From Clostridiales bacterium (GTDB lineage: Bacteria > Bacillota > Clostridia > TANB77 > CAG-508), in contig DQFO01000009.1 of NCBI GenBank assembly GCA_003525075.1, positions 2,548 to 66,547 on the forward strand: 64,000 nucleotides of DNA. Reading direction: 5' to 3'. The translations under genes and the position numbers were made by a program. The notes below the pieces were generated by a model. The model made no database searches. It was not told the origin of the DNA and was given only the letters and a program-made list of their open reading frames with translations. Shown piece after piece: positions 60,945-64,000 of the stretch (the stretch's first letter is position 1; each line of letters opens with the position of its first letter).

Positions 60945-61856
60945 ATGAAAATAGGAATAGATATAGGCGGAAGCCATGTAGGAATAGGGCTAGTAGACGA
61001 ATTCGGAAATATACAACAGAAGAAAGAAAAATATATAGTAGAAAAAATCGAAAACGAAAGTCAAATAAATAAACAAAATTTAAAAGAAGAAATAACACAA
61101 TTCATAATACAAACAATAAAAGAATATCAAAAAATGGACTTTGTAGAAAATGTAGGAATAGCAGTACCAGGAACAGTAAATCAAACAACAATTATAAAAG
61201 CAGTGAATTTAGGAATAGAAAATTATGAAATAACACCAATAATAGAAAAAGAAACAGGAACAAAAGTAAAATTAAAAAATGATGCAAAATGTTCAGCATT
61301 AGCAGAACAAAAATATGGAAACTTTAGTGAATGTGAAAATGGACTATTTCTATGTATTGGAACAGGAGTAGGTGGAGCTGTAATATATAATGGAAAAGTA
61401 TTAGAAGCTAAGGAAGTACCAGGATTTGAATTTAGCCATATGATAATACAGAAAAATGGATTACAATGTAATTGTGGAAAAAGAGGTTGTTTTGAAATAT
61501 ATGCAAGCCTAAAGCGATTTAAGGAAAAAATTGCGTATGAATTCAATTTAACAACTCTTAGAAATGAAGAAGTAATAAAAATTATATTAAATAATAAAGA
61601 TGACGTAAGATTAAAATATTTCTTAAATGAATATATAGAAAACTTAGCAATAGGAATATCAAATCTGATTAATATATTTGAACCAGAAAAAATATTAATA
61701 GGAGGAGGATTTGCAGATTATAAAGAAATATTACTAGAACCATTAAAACAACAACTTTTAACAGGAAACTTGCTATTTAACAAAAGAAATGATATAATAA
61801 TTCAGCTTGCAAAATTCAAAAACGATGCAGGAATTATAGGAGCAACTCTAATATAA
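60945..61856 (+). CDS. ROK-family sugar kinase (glucokinase-like)
   Basis: A 303-residue ROK kinase. ATP motif GIDIGGSHVGIGLVDE, VGIAVPGTVN, the Asp-bearing KLKNDAKCSALAE, GTGVGGAVI and the zinc motif CNCGKRGCFEIYAS are present. Substrate could be glucose or an amino sugar. No transporter or regulator is adjacent. Confidence 0.9.
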   Translation: MKIGIDIGGSHVGIGLVDEFGNIQQKKEKYIVEKIENESQINKQNLKEEITQFIIQTIKEYQKMDFVENVGIAVPGTVNQTTIIKAVNLGIENYEITPIIEKETGTKVKLKNDAKCSALAEQKYGNFSECENGLFLCIGTGVGGAVIYNGKVLEAKEVPGFEFSHMIIQKNGLQCNCGKRGCFEIYASLKRFKEKIAYEFNLTTLRNEEVIKIILNNKDDVRLKYFLNEYIENLAIGISNLINIFEPEKILIGGGFADYKEILLEPLKQQLLTGNLLFNKRNDIIIQLAKFKNDAGIIGATLI

Positions 61857-61872
61857 AAAGGAATGAAATGAA

Positions 61873-63165
61873 ATGAAAAAAAGAGTATCATTTATTACAT
61901 TAGGATGTAAAGTAAACCAATATGAAACAAATGCTATGATGCAAAAATTTCAAGAAAACGGATATGAAATTGTAGAAATAGATAATGTATCAGATATATG
62001 TGTTGTAAATACATGTACAGTTACAAATATGTCTGACAGAAAATCAAGACAAGCCTTAAGAAAAGTAAAAGATAAGAACAAAGATGCAATAATAGTAGCA
62101 ACAGGTTGTTATGCTCAAAGTTCAAAAGAAGAACTAGAGAAGATGCCTGAAATTGATGTTGTACTTGGAAACGAAGAAAAAAGAGATATAGTAAAATATG
62201 TAGAAAAATATTTTGAACAAAATCAAAAATTAACAGCAGTTCAAGATATATCAGTCCAAAAAGAATTTGAAGATATGGGACAAATTTCATATACTGAAAA
62301 AATAAGAGCAGTAATAAAAGTACAAGATGGATGTAACCAATTTTGCTCATATTGTATAATTCCATATGCAAGAGGAAGAGTGCGCAGTAGAAAAATAGAT
62401 AGTATAATAAAAGAAATAGAACAAATTGCACAAAAAGGAATAAAAGAAGTTGTAATAACAGGAATACATCTTGCATCATATGGAAAAGACTTTGAAGAAA
62501 ATATAGGTCTAATAGATTTATTAGAAGAAATAAATAAGATAGATGGAATAGTAAGAATAAGATTGGGCTCATTAGAACCAAAAATAATAACAGAAGAATT
62601 TATGCAAAGACTAATAAAACTTGAAAAAATATGCCATCATTTTCATCTATCATTACAAAGTGGATGTGACAATACATTAAAAAGAATGAATAGAAAATAT
62701 ACAACAAGTGAATTTGAAGAAATTGTTCAAAGATTAAGAAAATACTATAATGATGTAATTTTAACAACAGATATAATAGTTGGATTTCCAGGAGAAACTG
62801 AAGAAGACTTTGAAACAACATATAATTATTTGAAAAAAATAAATTTTTACAAAATGCATGTATTTCCATATTCGCCAAGAAAAGGAACTGTTGCTGCAAA
62901 AATGCCAGATCAAATACAAGGTGATATAAAAGAAAAAAGAAGTAAAAAATTAATTGAATTATCAAATGAAAATCAAAAACAATATAATCAAAATTTAATT
63001 GGAAAAGATGTAGAAGTATTATTTGAAGAAAAAAATAAAGAAGGATATTATAAAGGACATACTCAAAATTATATATTAGTAGAATATAAAACAGATGAAG
63101 AATTAGAAAATAAAATAGTAAAAGTAAATATAAAAAAAGCAGAAATAGAATATGTTATTGGATAG
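61873..63165 (+). CDS. mtaB: tRNA N6-threonylcarbamoyladenosine methylthiotransferase MtaB
   Basis: A 430-residue radical-SAM enzyme making ms2t6A at tRNA position 37. TLGCKVNQYETN, NTCTVTNMSDRKSRQ and GCYAQSS hold the auxiliary cluster cysteines. The radical-SAM site is GCNQFCSYCIIPYARG. A TRAM-like C-terminus follows. The NMSDRKSRQ signature separates MtaB from RimO and MiaB. It follows the ROK gene by 16 bases. Confidence 0.93.
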   Translation: MKKRVSFITLGCKVNQYETNAMMQKFQENGYEIVEIDNVSDICVVNTCTVTNMSDRKSRQALRKVKDKNKDAIIVATGCYAQSSKEELEKMPEIDVVLGNEEKRDIVKYVEKYFEQNQKLTAVQDISVQKEFEDMGQISYTEKIRAVIKVQDGCNQFCSYCIIPYARGRVRSRKIDSIIKEIEQIAQKGIKEVVITGIHLASYGKDFEENIGLIDLLEEINKIDGIVRIRLGSLEPKIITEEFMQRLIKLEKICHHFHLSLQSGCDNTLKRMNRKYTTSEFEEIVQRLRKYYNDVILTTDIIVGFPGETEEDFETTYNYLKKINFYKMHVFPYSPRKGTVAAKMPDQIQGDIKEKRSKKLIELSNENQKQYNQNLIGKDVEVLFEEKNKEGYYKGHTQNYILVEYKTDEELENKIVKVNIKKAEIEYVIG

Positions 63166-63215
63166 ATATGTTACAATTGTAATATTTTTGTAATATAAAC
63201 TTAATATAAAATAAC

Positions 63216-63244
63216 TTGAAAAAAATACACATCTATTATATAAA
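63216..63244 (+). promoter_or_regulatory. Promoter of the 63281 gene
   Basis: TTGAAA, a 17-bp spacer, then TATAAA. The -35 region shares ACTTGAAAAAAATACAC with the promoter at 23293. Confidence 0.6.
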
Positions 63245-63280
63245 TATAATAGAAAAAATAAACACAAAGGAGGAAGAAAT

Positions 63281-63622
63281 ATGGCAAATATAGAAAAAGT
63301 TTCAGGTGTTTTTGGTGGAATAAAAACAGATGAACCAATTCAAAATTGTGGAAATAATGGAATCGGAATCGAAAATGCAATAAACATAAATGGTGAGAAT
63401 ACAATTAATAATTCAAGTACAGGAACAAACTTGCCTGCAAAAAATACTTTTTGGAATAAAGTAAAATCAGTATTATTCTATGATATAAAAGTAGAATTAA
63501 CACCATATGAACAAAAAGTAGAAGATGAAGTAAATGAATTTTTACATCAAGAAGTTACTTGGACAAAAGTTAAGAATTTCTTATTTCAAGAAGTAACATT
63601 TGGAAAAAAGAAAAATTTGTAG
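63281..63622 (+). CDS. Small hypothetical protein with repeated FLxQEVTW-type segments
   Basis: A 113-residue soluble protein. A Gly/Asn-rich N-terminal half precedes a repetitive C-terminal half: TFWNKVKSVLFYDIKVELT, VNEFLHQEVTWTKVKNFLFQEVTFGKKK (given in parts: FWNKVKSVLF, FLHQEVTW, FLFQEVTF). The repeated aromatic-Lys pattern suggests short packed helices. No family recognised. AAAGGAGG precedes ATG; own promoter and terminator. Confidence 0.75.
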   Translation: MANIEKVSGVFGGIKTDEPIQNCGNNGIGIENAININGENTINNSSTGTNLPAKNTFWNKVKSVLFYDIKVELTPYEQKVEDEVNEFLHQEVTWTKVKNFLFQEVTFGKKKNL

Positions 63623-63642
63623 AATGAAATAATAAAAAAAGG

Positions 63643-63675
63643 AAAAAATAGCAAGAAAGACTTGCTATTTTTTAT
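63643..63675 (+). terminator. Intrinsic terminator
   Basis: AAAAAATAGCAAG, loop AAAGA, then CTTGCTATTTTTT: a perfect 13-bp stem. Confidence 0.92.
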
Positions 63676-63777
63676 GTTTTAGAGTAAAATATAGTCGTCA
63701 AAAAAGGGAATAATCCCAAAAAGAGAAGGAATAGCTACAAAAATTAGGCTAGAACCTCAAGAAAGGAAAGAAAAAAT

Positions 63778-64000
63778 ATGAATATAATTATGTTAGGAGC
63801 ACAAGGAACAGGAAAAGGAACTGTTGCAGGATTAATCAGTGAACAAACAGGATTACCACAAATATCAACAGGAGATATATTCAGAAAAAATATAAGTGAG
63901 AAAACACCACTTGGAGTAGAAGCTGACAAATATATATCAAAAGGAAATTTAGTACCAGATGATATAACTGTACCAATGGTTGAAGACAGATTAACATGGG
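63778..64000 (+). CDS. adk: Adenylate kinase, 3' end outside window
   Basis: The first 74 codons. MNIIMLGAQGTGKGTVAGLI is the P-loop region, STGDIFR the AMP-binding motif, and GNLVPDDITVPMVEDRL follows as in Adk. The enzyme interconverts ATP, AMP and ADP. The P-loop reads GAQGTGKGT instead of the common GAPGAGKGT. GAAAGGAAAG precedes ATG. It is not within the usual secY-adk-map cluster, at least on this side. Confidence 0.88.
   Translation, partial: MNIIMLGAQGTGKGTVAGLISEQTGLPQISTGDIFRKNISEKTPLGVEADKYISKGNLVPDDITVPMVEDRLTW

Noticed and set aside
1..64000. rRNA, tRNA or tmRNA genes
   Set aside because: No rRNA-like or cloverleaf-like stretch was noticed. The only tRNA-related structure is the T-box. 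A tRNA scan would be needed to exclude one firmly.

Overview
The window is a very AT-rich bacterial chromosome segment. Most genes strongly prefer A/T-ending codons, and spacing is tight with AAAGGAGG-type ribosome sites. The gene set points to an uncultured Clostridia-type Firmicute: a T-box controlled ileS, an ImmA/IrrE-type antitoxin, a dipicolinate synthase subunit (so probably spore-forming), a DUF1540 protein, a prepilin-headed leucine-rich-repeat protein, and a FabI-type fatty-acid cluster. I saw no rRNA, tRNA, CRISPR array or prophage. The only mobile-type gene is one tyrosine recombinase.

Layout. 1-2.45 kb: the 3' end of a tandem-repeat protein gene, then a HigB/HigA-IrrE toxin-antitoxin pair bracketed by near-identical terminators. 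2.5-8.6 kb: a reduced peptidoglycan/division cluster (murE, mraY, ftsW, murG; no murD or murF) ending in an orphan PhoR-like kinase. 8.6-15.2 kb: small single genes (XRE regulator, proline-rich protein, secreted VanX-type dipeptidase, CBS protein, AI-2E-family permease, beta-CASP metallohydrolase). 15.2-19.2 kb: T-box, DUF1653 gene and ileS. 19.3-29.4 kb: uvrA, a stand-alone structured RNA that may be 6S RNA, a secreted Cys protein, a giant acyl-CoA dehydratase activase-related protein and a membrane glycosyltransferase. 29.47-29.72 kb: a compact locus with all the parts of an Fst/par-type type I toxin-antitoxin system. 29.85-40.1 kb: acyl-activating enzyme, birA and the FAS II/acetyl-CoA carboxylase operon ending in fabI. 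40.2-49.2 kb: integrase, flippase-like protein, rplU-rpmA with an L21 leader, polA, pth, RNase E/G and rimO. 49.2-58.7 kb: a hypothetical protein, a frameshifted TPR gene, dpsA, uppP, a rhodanese, a divergent SecD/SecF-like pair, fba and smpB. 58.9-64 kb: LRR protein, ROK kinase, mtaB, a small hypothetical gene and the start of adk.

The strongest new observation is the 29.5-kb locus. A 22-codon hydrophobic peptide ORF with a very strong ribosome site has its own promoter. A convergent antisense promoter lies opposite, both units share one perfect bidirectional terminator, and two direct repeats place antisense complementarity over the toxin start. Other items: two families of dispersed intergenic hairpin elements (three and two copies), genes whose Shine-Dalgarno and start codon are separated by a perfect hairpin, three monocistronic genes with base composition unlike the rest, a one-base frameshift in a TPR gene, and a ribosomal L27 without the usual Firmicute cleavable N-terminus.

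Starts were placed at the codon with the best-spaced Shine-Dalgarno and the family-typical N-terminus, often downstream of the longest possible ORF. All functional names rest on motif recognition by eye; no database search was run.
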